This document shows, piece after piece, positions 44,910-53,268 of a DNA stretch of 64,000 bases; the stretch's first letter is position 1; every line of letters begins with the position of its first letter. The notes under the pieces are model-generated. The model ran no database searches. It was not told where the DNA came from and was given only the letters and a program-made list of their open reading frames with translations. The stretch is taken from assembly GCA_019459055.1 (NCBI GenBank), contig JAIBEI010000048.1, positions 1-64,000 on the forward strand. Direction: 5' to 3'. The position numbers were made by a program, and so were the translations under genes. This DNA comes from Thiobacillus sp. (lineage in GTDB: Bacteria > Pseudomonadota > Gammaproteobacteria > Burkholderiales > Thiobacillaceae).

Positions 44910-45389
44910 TTAAAGTTGCTTGGTCTTTGCGGGGAGGTACTCGCCCAGACCCTGCCCGGACTTCGCGCGCTCCCTGAGTTCGACCATCTTGTTGTGCAAC
45001 TCGGTCAGCGTGCAGTACTGCTTGTCGACCAGGATGCGGGCGGCCGTCATCAACCAGCGACCGTAGTAGGGCATACCGAGGTATACCGTTTGGCCGACAT
45101 CCACGTTCTGCTTGCGGCGACGCTCTTCGGCTGTCCACACGCCGCGCCAGGCCAAACATTCGCAGGTGGCGAACGTATTCAATTCCCACACCTCTTCTTC
45201 CTTCTCGTGATACACGATCGGCACATCCGGCTCGCCGCCGACATCATGCGGCGTCCGCGTGTAGGCCCTGAAGAGGGTATGGTCGATTTCGGTGGGCGCG
45301 GGAGCGTGCGTCTGCTTATGCAGCGCTGGCTGCAACTGACCGACAGTATTGAGATGTCGGAGCACCTCTTCTCTGGTAGACGATGACAT
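44910..45389 (-). CDS. scnB: thiocyanate hydrolase beta subunit
   Basis: A 159-residue protein corresponding to the N-terminal half of nitrile hydratase beta: ALHKQTHAPAPTEIDHTLFR, YHEKEEEVWELNTFATCECL and RGVWTAEERRRKQNVDVGQT. It is the first gene of the operon. AGGAG lies nine bases before ATG 45389, and there is a leader of about 170 bases from the proposed start point near 45562. With scnA it forms the equivalent of one nitrile hydratase beta chain. Confidence 0.93.
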   Translation of the reverse strand: MSSSTREEVLRHLNTVGQLQPALHKQTHAPAPTEIDHTLFRAYTRTPHDVGGEPDVPIVYHEKEEEVWELNTFATCECLAWRGVWTAEERRRKQNVDVGQTVYLGMPYYGRWLMTAARILVDKQYCTLTELHNKMVELRERAKSGQGLGEYLPAKTKQL

Positions 45390-45840
45390 TGTTTTCGACT
45401 CCTAATTTGGATTACGAACAAGTCGGTTTGCCGTAGAACCTGCCATTCGATTTTCGAATACGACAATCGGACTCTTGCTAATGGCCAAACATCAAAAACC
45501 TGGTGTATCGCTGGCTGGCACTGAACATTCGGAGCACTCGACCACACCGCAGGTGCTTGATGTAAACAACTATGCGCCATTCAATTATTGAATTCCAAGA
45601 CTAAATTCCGATAGGCTCCATAGGGGTTGGCTATAGTCTCGAAATGCCTGTTGATGCACGCATTCGGTGTGCTCAATAGATGGGTGGCACGTGCCGAAAC
45701 ACCGACACAAAAAGACCACCCTTCAATCAATAAATGGGTGCGGCGCCACAGGCACCGCCTAGGGAAACGTCCCGGTTCAACCGAACCCGAAGTCGGTGCT
45801 CCGATTTCTCGTCGACGTGACAGGCCGAGAGCCATGCGCG
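45390..45840. other. 451-base control region of the thiocyanate operon
   Basis: Non-coding on both strands as far as can be judged. It carries the LysR box and -35/-10 elements (described separately) and a roughly 170-base leader of the scn message. The right part (45650-45840) lies just after the methyltransferase stop and shows no clear terminator. Confidence 0.6.
45569..45636 (-). promoter_or_regulatory. LysR-controlled promoter of the scn operon
   Basis: Minus strand: LysR box ATAG-N7-CTAT (45634-45620), -35 TTGGAA (45598-45593), 18 bases, -10 CATAGT (45574-45569). A start near 45562 puts the centre of the box at about -65, the classical LysR recognition site. The 44 bases 45593-45636 are 35/44 identical, without gaps, to 48468-48511 before hupE and lysR. 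Confidence 0.7.
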
Positions 45841-46662
45841 TCATACTCGACGGGCCAGGTACGTGTAGTAATTGCATGCCGCGAAGAAGGTTCCGTTGTC
45901 CATTGCCTGACGCTGCTCCCTGTGCCAGGCTTCGATCGATTGTTCCGGCAACATGCCGGACTTTTTGACGTAGGGCACATAGGTCTCGGCGAAGGATTTG
46001 AAGTAGCTGGCCTGACCGATTTCGACCACCGCCTCGCCCCACGCCGCGTCCAGTTCTAGGTCCAGGCCAGGCAACAGACGCGGCAGATCGCGCATGATCC
46101 GTGGATTATTGAAGGTGGAATTCGCCAGGGCCGCGTCCATTCGCTGACCGAAACTGTGATCCGGATACGCGTAGGTCAGCGAGGCATAATCGCCATCGAA
46201 AACCACCACGATTCCGCCCGGACGGACAAGCCGGGCCATCTCGCTCATTACCGCAATGGGCGCGGTGACGTGACTGATCAGTGTGTGGGCAACGACGATA
46301 TCGAATGACCCCGACCGAAAGTCGAGCTTGTGCGCATCCCCCACCTGAAAAGTGAGCCGGTCACCGAATCCTTCGGCCTGTGCGAGAGTGCTCGCAATAT
46401 CGAGAAAGGGTCGGCATTGATCCACGCCTATTGCCGTTCCGGTGAAATCACTTCGACGGGCGAGCGATCGCAATACGACCCCGGTTCCGCACCCCACCTC
46501 CAGCACACGGGCTTTCGGCGGCAAGCTCAGCCTCGCCACATACTGATCGAGCAATCGGGCAAACACGTCGTCCTGGGCCCGGCTCTCGAGCCGCGCCGCA
46601 ATTCGCTCAACTGCCGTTTCATCCAGTTCGTTGCTGAAGCGATGGGGGTCACGCGCAACCAT
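45841..46662 (-). CDS. class I SAM-dependent methyltransferase
   Basis: A 273-residue methyltransferase of the UbiE/type 11 fold. Motif I is RVLEVGCGTGVVLRSLA (about 53-69), followed by IGVDQCRPFLDIA, DRLTFQVGDAHKLDF and FDIVVAHTLISHV. Substrate is unknown. ATG 46662 is chosen because GAGGTG lies about five bases upstream. It lies between the scn promoter and the cynS terminator, on the same strand as both. Its place inside the thiocyanate/cyanate region invites the idea of thiol or thiocyanate methylation, but nothing in the sequence proves it. Confidence 0.85.
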   Translation of the reverse strand: MVARDPHRFSNELDETAVERIAARLESRAQDDVFARLLDQYVARLSLPPKARVLEVGCGTGVVLRSLARRSDFTGTAIGVDQCRPFLDIASTLAQAEGFGDRLTFQVGDAHKLDFRSGSFDIVVAHTLISHVTAPIAVMSEMARLVRPGGIVVVFDGDYASLTYAYPDHSFGQRMDAALANSTFNNPRIMRDLPRLLPGLDLELDAAWGEAVVEIGQASYFKSFAETYVPYVKKSGMLPEQSIEAWHREQRQAMDNGTFFAACNYYTYLARRV

Positions 46663-46986
46663 TTTGCACCTCACTTTTCACCGATCCTGTTCGGCATGCC
46701 ATGCATGGAAAACAGAACCCTTGACCAACTTCACACTGTCCGCGCACCGCAGGGACAATCGCCCTGGATCCGTCCGACGGCACAAAAAAAGCCGCCTCAC
46801 GCAGAGGCGGCAACCCTAGGACATCCGGCACAGGAGGTTGAGTTAACCGGATTTGAGGAGCCTTAACTCGTATGTTCTGTGTGATTCCTGCGTTCTTTCG
46901 GGGCGACGCCAGGGCAACACCGGCAACCCGATCATCCGAGTTGCGGCACGCCCGTTACAAAGCTTGTTGCCTCCTCATCCGCATCC
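46663..46986. other. 324-base spacer between the methyltransferase gene and cynS
   Basis: Contains the cynS terminator at 46784-46811. The 120 bases between it and the methyltransferase start must hold that gene's promoter if it has its own; no strong -35/-10 pair stands out. Confidence 0.5.
46784..46811 (-). terminator. intrinsic terminator of hupE-cynS
   Basis: On the minus strand GCCGCCTC and GAGGCGGC form a perfect 8-bp stem with a 5-base loop, followed by seven T residues. It is 175 bases beyond the cynS stop. Confidence 0.9.
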
Positions 46987-47427
46987 CTACCAGGACTTAT
47001 AAGGCAGGAACTTTCCACTTATGGTGACAAGCACGCGATCCCCCTTGGGATCTTCCTGCCGGTCGATGTTCATGGTGAAATCGATCGCGCTCATGATGCC
47101 GTCGCCGAATTTTTCGTTGATCATTTCCTTGATCGTCTCGCCGTAGACATTCAGCATTTCATACCAGCGGTAAATCAATGGATCCGTCGGGATGGTGCTG
47201 TCCCAAGTTTTGGTCGGGAAGCGCTGCAACGCGGTCGACATGGCGGAGTCAAAACCGAGCGCCTCGGCCACCTTGTCCGCTTCCGGCTTTTCCAGGTGAT
47301 TCATTCCCAGGCACGCCGAACAGACGTATTCCGGAGAAAGTCCTGCCGCCTTGGCGACATCGTTCCAGCTCAGGCCTTTTTCGAATTTGGCCTCAAGGAT
47401 GGCTTCTTTCATTTCCTGCTTGTTCAT
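46987..47427 (-). CDS. cynS: cyanase (cyanate hydratase)
   Basis: Converts cyanate and bicarbonate to ammonia and two CO2. It is 146 residues with the N-terminal helical domain (LSWNDVAKAAGLSPEYVCSA) and the C-terminal catalytic part. The active-site region YRWYEMLNVYGETIKEMINE carries the conserved Arg and Glu, and the conserved Ser lies near GDGIMSAIDFTM. The protein is a decamer in known cases. It follows hupE by 126 bases and ends before a strong terminator. No carbonic anhydrase (cynT) or cyanate MFS transporter (cynX) is adjacent; the ABC importer may replace the latter. Confidence 0.96.
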   Translation of the reverse strand: MNKQEMKEAILEAKFEKGLSWNDVAKAAGLSPEYVCSACLGMNHLEKPEADKVAEALGFDSAMSTALQRFPTKTWDSTIPTDPLIYRWYEMLNVYGETIKEMINEKFGDGIMSAIDFTMNIDRQEDPKGDRVLVTISGKFLPYKSW

Positions 47428-47553
47428 GGCTGAGTCCAGTGCGTTTTGCTTGGATCGGTGAGGACCTGGGCAGTCTCGCGACTCGCTGCCCAGCCCAGTC
47501 AGGGTTGAACCACCGGACCGCCCGGCCCGATGGTTCGGTCGCTACGCCCGCTC

Positions 47554-48207
47554 TTAGGTGAGGCTCAGGGCAAGGAACAGCCCGCCCGTAGCCAGGGCAG
47601 CAATGCCGCTGACGCGTGCCGCCAGCAGGCGTGCCTTCTCGGAGTAGGCTGCGAGCTTTTCGAGGCCCAGTACGCCGCCGACGATAAGCGCATACTGAAT
47701 CGCGGCGAAGCCGATCAGATAAGCCACCAGCGGTGCGGCTTCCGCACCAATAATGGATTCACCGTAGGCATAGCCATGCAGAACGCCGCTCGCGGCAAAA
47801 ATTGCGCTTAACGCAAAGGCGCCCGGGTAGCGGCGCGTCAGTGCCAGCACCCCGCCCACCACGACCGAGAGCGCCACCAGCATTTCGGACATCGGGATGC
47901 TTGCAGCGCCCAGATGGAGGACCGTGCCGCCAATGGTCGCGCCGATGAAGGCCAGCGGCACCAGGAAGCGCGAAGCCCCTTTCAGCGCGCAGGTCAGCAA
48001 CATCGCCACGACCAGAAACGCGAAATGATCAAGCCCAATGATCGGATGGCCAAAACCGGACAGCAAACCCTGGCTGAACGTCTGCGGAGTCATGCCACCC
48101 ATCGGGTGATGCGCGAACGCCGACGTCGTCGCGACGAGCAGGAGCCCGGCAGTGACCGCGACCGTGCCGCGCAGATGGTTTTCAGACATATGTTTCGTGA
48201 GATTCAT
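47554..48207 (-). CDS. hupE: HupE/UreJ-type cobalt/nickel transporter
   Basis: A 217-residue membrane protein with six to seven helices and a cleavable signal (VTAGLLLVATTSAFA). The mature N-terminus HHPMGG, followed by GLLSGFGHPIIGLDHFAFLV, is the metal-binding signature of HupE/UreJ. A second conserved block is ASGVLHGYAYGE. Homologues mediate nickel or cobalt entry. With no hydrogenase or urease here and a cobalt enzyme next door, cobalt supply to thiocyanate hydrolase is the likely role. GAGGA lies eight bases before ATG 48207; a longer frame to 48243 is less likely. Confidence 0.9.
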   Translation of the reverse strand: MNLTKHMSENHLRGTVAVTAGLLLVATTSAFAHHPMGGMTPQTFSQGLLSGFGHPIIGLDHFAFLVVAMLLTCALKGASRFLVPLAFIGATIGGTVLHLGAASIPMSEMLVALSVVVGGVLALTRRYPGAFALSAIFAASGVLHGYAYGESIIGAEAAPLVAYLIGFAAIQYALIVGGVLGLEKLAAYSEKARLLAARVSGIAALATGGLFLALSLT

Positions 48208-48443
48208 GACAATTTTCCTCGCTGTTGGCTGTTTGCTACCCAAACCTACAAACCGTTACAAAAAACTTGCGCGGCAATAGCACACCACACACGGCTTCCG
48301 CTCGTTTCGACACCCCGGGCCAAAAGGAACAGCGACCCAGCGCGACGCTCATAATGCTTTTGGCGGTAAGGGGAGGTTTGCGTTTATCATTCCTAAGCAT
48401 CGAGCTTGCCTATGAATGCGAACCTCTCTCACCGTTGAGGATC

Positions 48444-48511
48444 AATATGCATGATGCGATTCTTTTTTTCCAAGACTTAATTCCGATGAGGTCTATAGGA
48501 AGTGGCTATGG
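48444..48511 (-). promoter_or_regulatory. LysR-controlled promoter of hupE-cynS, overlapping the lysR start
   Basis: Minus strand: LysR box ATAG-N7-CTAT (48509-48495), -35 TTGGAA (48473-48468), 18 bases, -10 CATATT (48449-48444). It has the same layout as the scn promoter. The box overlaps the lysR start codon (ATG 48508), so binding there could also repress lysR. The expected hupE leader is about 230 bases. Confidence 0.65.
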
Positions 48512-49545
48512 ATAGAAACTTGGTCTTCCCTCGTTCCATTCGATACCTGATTGCCGTTGCGGACATGCACAGCTTCACGCGCGCGGCAGAAGCGCTCTTC
48601 GTGTCGCAGCCGACGCTATCGCAGCAAATCAAGCAATTGGAGGAGTTGTTGGAGGTGCAGTTGCTGGACCGGTCCGGCCGGACCGTGAGGCTGACTGCCG
48701 CCGGCGAGGTCTATTTGCACCACGCTCGCCGTGCCCTGGGAGAACTCAACGCCGCCAAGCGGGCCATCCACGAGTTGCAGGATTTGAGTCGCGGCACGCT
48801 CCGCCTAGGGATGACGCCGATCACCGACTATCTGGCCATTCCACTACTGGAACAATTCAACGCCCGCTTCCCCGGCATCAGCGTGAACACGCTGGAAATG
48901 CCGCAGGATGAAATCAAGTCGGCCCTGGCCGAAGACCGAGTCGACATCGGGATTGCCTTTAGCAGCACGCTCTCGACCGAGGACGCCTCGGACGATATCG
49001 ACAGCCACATCCTGTTCGTCGAGACCCTCAACCTTGCCGTCGGCCAGGATCACCCCCTGGCCGGACAAGTCGGGCCGATGAGCAAGCATGCCCTGGAGCA
49101 GGAACCGCTGGTGCTGTTCAATACGGATTACGCGCTGCGGCGCAGCATCGACCTGTACTGCCTTGAACAGGGGCTCAATCCGCCCATCGCCATGGAGGCC
49201 AGTTCGCTCAGCGTGATCATCGAAATGGTCCGGCTTGGCCGCCTCGCCACCATACTTCCCGACACCATTTCCTGCGCGCAACAGGGGCTTCATTCGATTT
49301 CCCTGCTGCCAGAACTGCCTCACCACACGATCAGCCTGATCTGCCGCAAAGGGACGTACAAGAGCCCGGCCTGCCAGGCCTTTGTGGATGTGGCAGCGGA
49401 TTGGTCCTCGGTCAGATGCCCAATGACGCCCAGCCACCGGCTCAGACCCTGTCCCATGATCGATGTGTGCGCGCATACCAAGCCTGGGTTTGGCGGTGAG
49501 GATGATGTCCTCCAGGGGGCCGCAGCGGATGCATCGGAAACATGA
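48508..49545 (+). CDS. LysR-family regulator (CynR-like)
   Basis: A 345-residue LysR protein. The N-terminal winged helix is YLIAVADMHSFTRAAEALFV and SQPTLSQQIKQLEELLEVQL (about 12-55), and the effector domain runs to about residue 298 (ACQAFVDVAADW). It is closest in feel to CynR, the cyanate-responsive activator, and is divergent from hupE-cynS, as cynR is from cynTSX. AGGAAG sets the start at ATG 48508 rather than the GTG at 48502. About 45 extra residues follow the normal end, suggesting a late frameshift or read-through. It probably activates the scn and hupE-cynS promoters. Confidence 0.9.
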   Translation: MDRNLVFPRSIRYLIAVADMHSFTRAAEALFVSQPTLSQQIKQLEELLEVQLLDRSGRTVRLTAAGEVYLHHARRALGELNAAKRAIHELQDLSRGTLRLGMTPITDYLAIPLLEQFNARFPGISVNTLEMPQDEIKSALAEDRVDIGIAFSSTLSTEDASDDIDSHILFVETLNLAVGQDHPLAGQVGPMSKHALEQEPLVLFNTDYALRRSIDLYCLEQGLNPPIAMEASSLSVIIEMVRLGRLATILPDTISCAQQGLHSISLLPELPHHTISLICRKGTYKSPACQAFVDVAADWSSVRCPMTPSHRLRPCPMIDVCAHTKPGFGGEDDVLQGAAADASET

Positions 49546-49656
49546 TCGCAACCGGCGACAGCCTGAAAAGGTTTAAAAGGCCGGGAGGCGCGAACAGGCG
49601 TCCTCGCAAGGTCGTGCGCTGCCCGATTGAAAATAGGGTCGATGCCCGCCTACAGT

Positions 49657-50274
49657 TCAGGTCTTGCCCACAGTACCCCGCCTGCGAATTCCACCTTCTT
49701 TTTGAGTATCGCGCCGGACGACCCGCGTTCGCTCATGCAGGCGTTTCATTGCGCGCATAAACACGGCAGGATCGTCCTGCGACCGGGCGAGGACCAGCGC
49801 CCCCTGAATGCCCGCGACAACATCTTCGGCGGTTTCGCGCGCGGCCCGGCTGTTGAAACCGCTGCGTTTCAATGCGGCAGAAAGCACTCGGATCCAGGTG
49901 GTGAAATAGGACTGAACCTCAATCGCAAAGCGCTCCCGCGTATCGTCCAGCGCAAAGGTTCCCACCAGGCAGACCCGCCTGCCGGAGTGGAAAAAGTCGA
50001 TGACGGCCCGGAACATGGCGTCGATCCCCGCTGTCGGGTCGTCGCCTTCGCGCAGCGGCATGAAGACGTTCGTTTCGAACCAGCCGGCCACATCCTCCAG
50101 CACCGCCCGAGCCATTTCTTCCTTGCCGTCGGGAAAGAGGTGATACAGGCTGCCCTTACCCAGCCCCGTCCTTTTGGTGATCTCGGACAGGCTTGCGCCC
50201 GCAAAGCCGTACTCCCGGAAAAGTTCCGCCAGCACCGGAATCGCATCGCGCCGATCGGCGACGCTGCGGGCCAC
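49657..50274 (-). CDS. TetR/AcrR-family regulator
   Basis: A 205-residue TetR protein. Its helix-turn-helix is LAELFREYGFAGASLSEITK and RTGLGKGSLYHLFPDGKEEM (about 15-54). The ligand domain resembles regulators of the LmrA/YxaF-type group (EDVVAGIQGALVLARSQDDP). The start is GTG 50274, three bases after the stop of the DUF1348 gene, so the two form an operon. It converges with the LysR gene and is unrelated in sequence to the paralogues near 18-35 kb. Confidence 0.85.
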   Translation of the reverse strand: MARSVADRRDAIPVLAELFREYGFAGASLSEITKRTGLGKGSLYHLFPDGKEEMARAVLEDVAGWFETNVFMPLREGDDPTAGIDAMFRAVIDFFHSGRRVCLVGTFALDDTRERFAIEVQSYFTTWIRVLSAALKRSGFNSRAARETAEDVVAGIQGALVLARSQDDPAVFMRAMKRLHERTRVVRRDTQKEGGIRRRGTVGKT

Positions 50275-50277
50275 GAT

Positions 50278-50754
50278 CTAGAATAGGCCCATTTCCGTCA
50301 GGCCGGGATGATCCTCTGGCCGCGGGCCCTGTTCCCACAGAAATTTCCGCTCGGACGCCTGGATCGAGACATCGTTGATGCTGGCCTCGCGCCGGCGCAT
50401 CAAGCCACGCTCGTCGAATTCCCACAGCTCGTTTCCGTGCGAACGGAACCAGTTGCCGGAATCATCGTGCCACTCGTATTTGAAGCGCACCGCGATACGG
50501 TTTTCGTGGAAGCTCCACAATTCCTTGATCAGGCGGTAGTCGAGTTCGCGCGCCCACTTGCGTTCGAGAAAGGCCACGATCGCTTCGCGACCCTGCAGGA
50601 ATTCGCCGCGGTTGCGCCAGCGGCTGTCCTCCGTATAGGCGAGGGACACCTTTTTCGGATCGTGCGTGTTCCAGGCATTTTCGGCCATGCGAACCTTCTG
50701 CGCGGCGGTTTCCGGGGTGAACGGGGGCAGGGGCGGGCGCTCGGACGTCGTCAT
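50278..50754 (-). CDS. DUF1348 / NTF2-like protein
   Basis: A 158-residue protein of the SnoaL/NTF2-like DUF1348 family: [60 protein letters not shown] and [15 protein letters not shown]. Function is unknown; the cone fold usually binds small molecules. GGAGA lies six bases before ATG 50754. It is first in an operon with the TetR gene, which probably regulates both. Confidence 0.9.
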   Translation of the reverse strand: MTTSERPPLPPFTPETAAQKVRMAENAWNTHDPKKVSLAYTEDSRWRNRGEFLQGREAIVAFLERKWARELDYRLIKELWSFHENRIAVRFKYEWHDDSGNWFRSHGNELWEFDERGLMRRREASINDVSIQASERKFLWEQGPRPEDHPGLTEMGLF

Positions 50755-51010
50755 GTGGCTTCTCCGTGTTGCTGTGTGTACCGATTGGTACAGGGTAGGC
50801 CACGCCACACGGATTTTCAAGGGCAAGCTCTGGCAGCGGCGTCCCGCAACAGAGGGGGCGCCGGAATGCATAAGCGATTTCTATTGACGCAATTGAAATT
50901 AGGTCTTGGACAATGCCCCTTGGGCGCACCATAGTTTGAACCGTCGACAGTTTTTCAGGGCGCCTCGCACACCATCGAGCCGCCGCCATGCGTACCCCTG
51001 GATTCCCACA

Positions 51011-52300
51011 ATGAAAATCGATCTGGCCCCACCCTACCGCGGCACCGACCTGGGCCATGAAGCGGAGACGCTGCTGGGGCCCTGCGTGCAATGTGGTCAA
51101 TGCACATTCACCTGCCCGACCTTCCGCCTGCTCGACGACGAGTGGGACGGCCCGCGCGGCCGCATCTACCTGATCAAGCAAATGCTCGAGGGCAAGGAGC
51201 CCGACGAGGCCGCCCTGCTCCCGGCCTATTCCCTGAAAACACTGGAGGGGAAATCGCTCGAAGCCAATCTGCAGCTGCATCTCGATCGCTGCCTCAGCTG
51301 CCGATCCTGCGAAACCAGCTGCCCGCAGGGGGTTCGCTACGGGCGCCTGCTCGATATCGGGCGGGAGCTGGTCGAGAAGGCCGTGCCACGCCCGCTTAAG
51401 GAAAGGCTGGCGCGCCGGGCGCTGCGTGCCGTGGTTCCCCACCGCTACCGCTTCACCGCATTGCTGCGTGCAGGACAAACGCTGCGCCGCTTCCTGCCGG
51501 ACACCGTGCGTTCCAGAATTCCGCAGCGACGGACGGCGGGCGCCTGGCCGGACCACGCACACGCCCGCAGCATGGTGATCTGGCAGGGGTGCGTGCAGCC
51601 GGCCCTGGCGCCGGACATCAATGCCGCCGCGGCGCGCGTGCTGGATCGTTTGGGCATCCGTCTGATTGCGGCAAACAACGGCTGCTGCGGCGCCCTCAGC
51701 CACCACATGGCTGCGACGGATGAGGCGCGCGCCTTCATGCGAAAGAATATCGACGCCTTGTGGCCGCACATCGAAGCGGGCGCGGAAGCCCTCGTCATCA
51801 CCGCGAGTGGTTGCGGCGCGCACTTCCGCGATTACGGCCAACTTTTGCATGACGACCCGCACTACCGCGACAAGGCAAAGCGCGTCTCCGAAATGGCCCG
51901 GGATATCGCGGAGATTGTCGCTGCGGAATGGCGAGATGAGCTGCTGCAGGATTTGCCTGCACCGCAGCGCATCGTCTTCCAGTCTTCCTGCAGCTTGCAG
52001 CACGGCGAAAAACTGAACGGAGTGGTCGAGATGCTGCTGAAGCGCGCTGGATTCAAACTGATGCCCGTGAGCTATTCCTTCATGTGCTGCGGTGCAGCGG
52101 GCACCTATTCGCTCCTGCAACGGACACTTTCGGAATCGCTGCGTGAGCGCAAGCTGAAAACGCTGATGGCAAGCCGACCGGTGGCCATTGCAACGGCCAA
52201 TATCGGCTGCCTGACGCACCTGGCCCTGGCTTCCCCGGTGCCGGTCCACCACTGGATCGAAATGTTGGATGCCAGGATTTCAGGCGAAGCTCCGCTTTGA
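51011..52300 (+). CDS. glcF: glycolate oxidase iron-sulfur subunit
   Basis: A 429-residue GlcF. Two [4Fe-4S] ferredoxin motifs are CVQCGQCTFTCP (about 25-36) and CLSCRSCETSCP (about 93-104). They are followed by two CCG-type cysteine domains (NNGCCGALSHHM; YSFMCCGAAGTYS). With GlcD and GlcE it oxidises glycolate to glyoxylate. Neither partner gene is adjacent here, so they must lie elsewhere or the protein serves another flavin subunit. A weak TTGACG-N19-GACAAT lies at 50884-50914. ATG 51011 fits the conserved start. Confidence 0.92.
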   Translation: MKIDLAPPYRGTDLGHEAETLLGPCVQCGQCTFTCPTFRLLDDEWDGPRGRIYLIKQMLEGKEPDEAALLPAYSLKTLEGKSLEANLQLHLDRCLSCRSCETSCPQGVRYGRLLDIGRELVEKAVPRPLKERLARRALRAVVPHRYRFTALLRAGQTLRRFLPDTVRSRIPQRRTAGAWPDHAHARSMVIWQGCVQPALAPDINAAAARVLDRLGIRLIAANNGCCGALSHHMAATDEARAFMRKNIDALWPHIEAGAEALVITASGCGAHFRDYGQLLHDDPHYRDKAKRVSEMARDIAEIVAAEWRDELLQDLPAPQRIVFQSSCSLQHGEKLNGVVEMLLKRAGFKLMPVSYSFMCCGAAGTYSLLQRTLSESLRERKLKTLMASRPVAIATANIGCLTHLALASPVPVHHWIEMLDARISGEAPL

Positions 52301-52383
52301 AATACCACGAGGACCCGTGACCTCGCGGTTCCCCGGTCCGCCTGCCTGGTTTAGTGGTTTTGCTTCACGCTTTTGCCTCGGAT

Positions 52384-53268
52384 TCACGCCAGCTCCCCTC
52401 GCACCACGGGCGTGACATAGCCGCCCACGCTCACCTCATACGATCCGTCGACCCTGCGTGCGCGCAGCATGACCAGGGACGGCCGGCGTACCTCGTAGCC
52501 CTGCTCGATCCGAATTGAAAATTCAGGCTCGGGAAAGAACCGGTGTTCCAGCAGGTAGGCGCCGAGGAAGGCCGCGCCATTGCCGGTGGCCGGATCCTCG
52601 CGCACGCCGTGCGCCTCGAAGAAAAATCGCGCGCACAGGTCATTCCCCGGGTGGTGCGTCTGGCGGCAGAACAGATAAACGAGGGACGGGAAGCCCTCGG
52701 TCGCCAGCGCAGCGAACGCATCGAGGTCAAGCTGGCTGCGGCGGAGTGCGTCGAGGCTGCGCAGCGGGACGATCATGGCCGAGGTGCCGGCGGAGAACTG
52801 CTGAACGGGAAAGTCGGCGTCGATGTCGCCCGGCAACACGCCCACTGCCGCGGCCATCCGTTCGGGCGCGCAGGTTTTCCCCGGTGTCACCGGCGGCGCA
52901 AGAAACCACGCCACATCTTTCCCTTCCGCGGAAACCTCGAACGTGACGGGGACCTGCCCCAGCATGAGGTTCAGCTTCACCGGTCCCGTAGCATCGTGCA
53001 ATACATGATGGCGGAGCACCCACGCGGTGCCGAGGATGGGATGGCCGGCAAAGGCGATCTCCCGTGCCGGCGTAAAGATCCGTACCCGGTAACCGTCATC
53101 TGCTTCGGGCTCGGGGGTAACGAAGGTCGTTTCCGAGTAATTCGTCTCCGCCGCCAGCTTTTGCATCGTTTCGTCGGGCAGGGCGTTCTCGCCGACAACT
53201 ACCGCCAGCGGATTCCCTGAGTAGGGCTGCTCTGCAAAGACATCAACGATGTGGAATTGGTGTGTCAT
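52384..53268 (-). CDS. PhzF-family isomerase-like protein
   Basis: A 294-residue PhzF-fold protein (diaminopimelate-epimerase-like). HIVDVFAEQPYSGNPLAVV at the N-terminus, the catalytic Glu in ETNYSETTFV (about 45), AGHPILGTAWVL and GVREDPATGNGAAFLGAYL are diagnostic. Except for true phenazine producers, the substrate is unknown, and no phenazine genes are present. Stand-alone gene. Confidence 0.92.
   Translation of the reverse strand: MTHQFHIVDVFAEQPYSGNPLAVVVGENALPDETMQKLAAETNYSETTFVTPEPEADDGYRVRIFTPAREIAFAGHPILGTAWVLRHHVLHDATGPVKLNLMLGQVPVTFEVSAEGKDVAWFLAPPVTPGKTCAPERMAAAVGVLPGDIDADFPVQQFSAGTSAMIVPLRSLDALRRSQLDLDAFAALATEGFPSLVYLFCRQTHHPGNDLCARFFFEAHGVREDPATGNGAAFLGAYLLEHRFFPEPEFSIRIEQGYEVRRPSLVMLRARRVDGSYEVSVGGYVTPVVRGELA

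Noticed and set aside
45627..45968. A 113-codon plus-strand frame across the scn control region
   Set aside because: Covers the methyltransferase end in antisense and the LysR promoter; no protein-like features.
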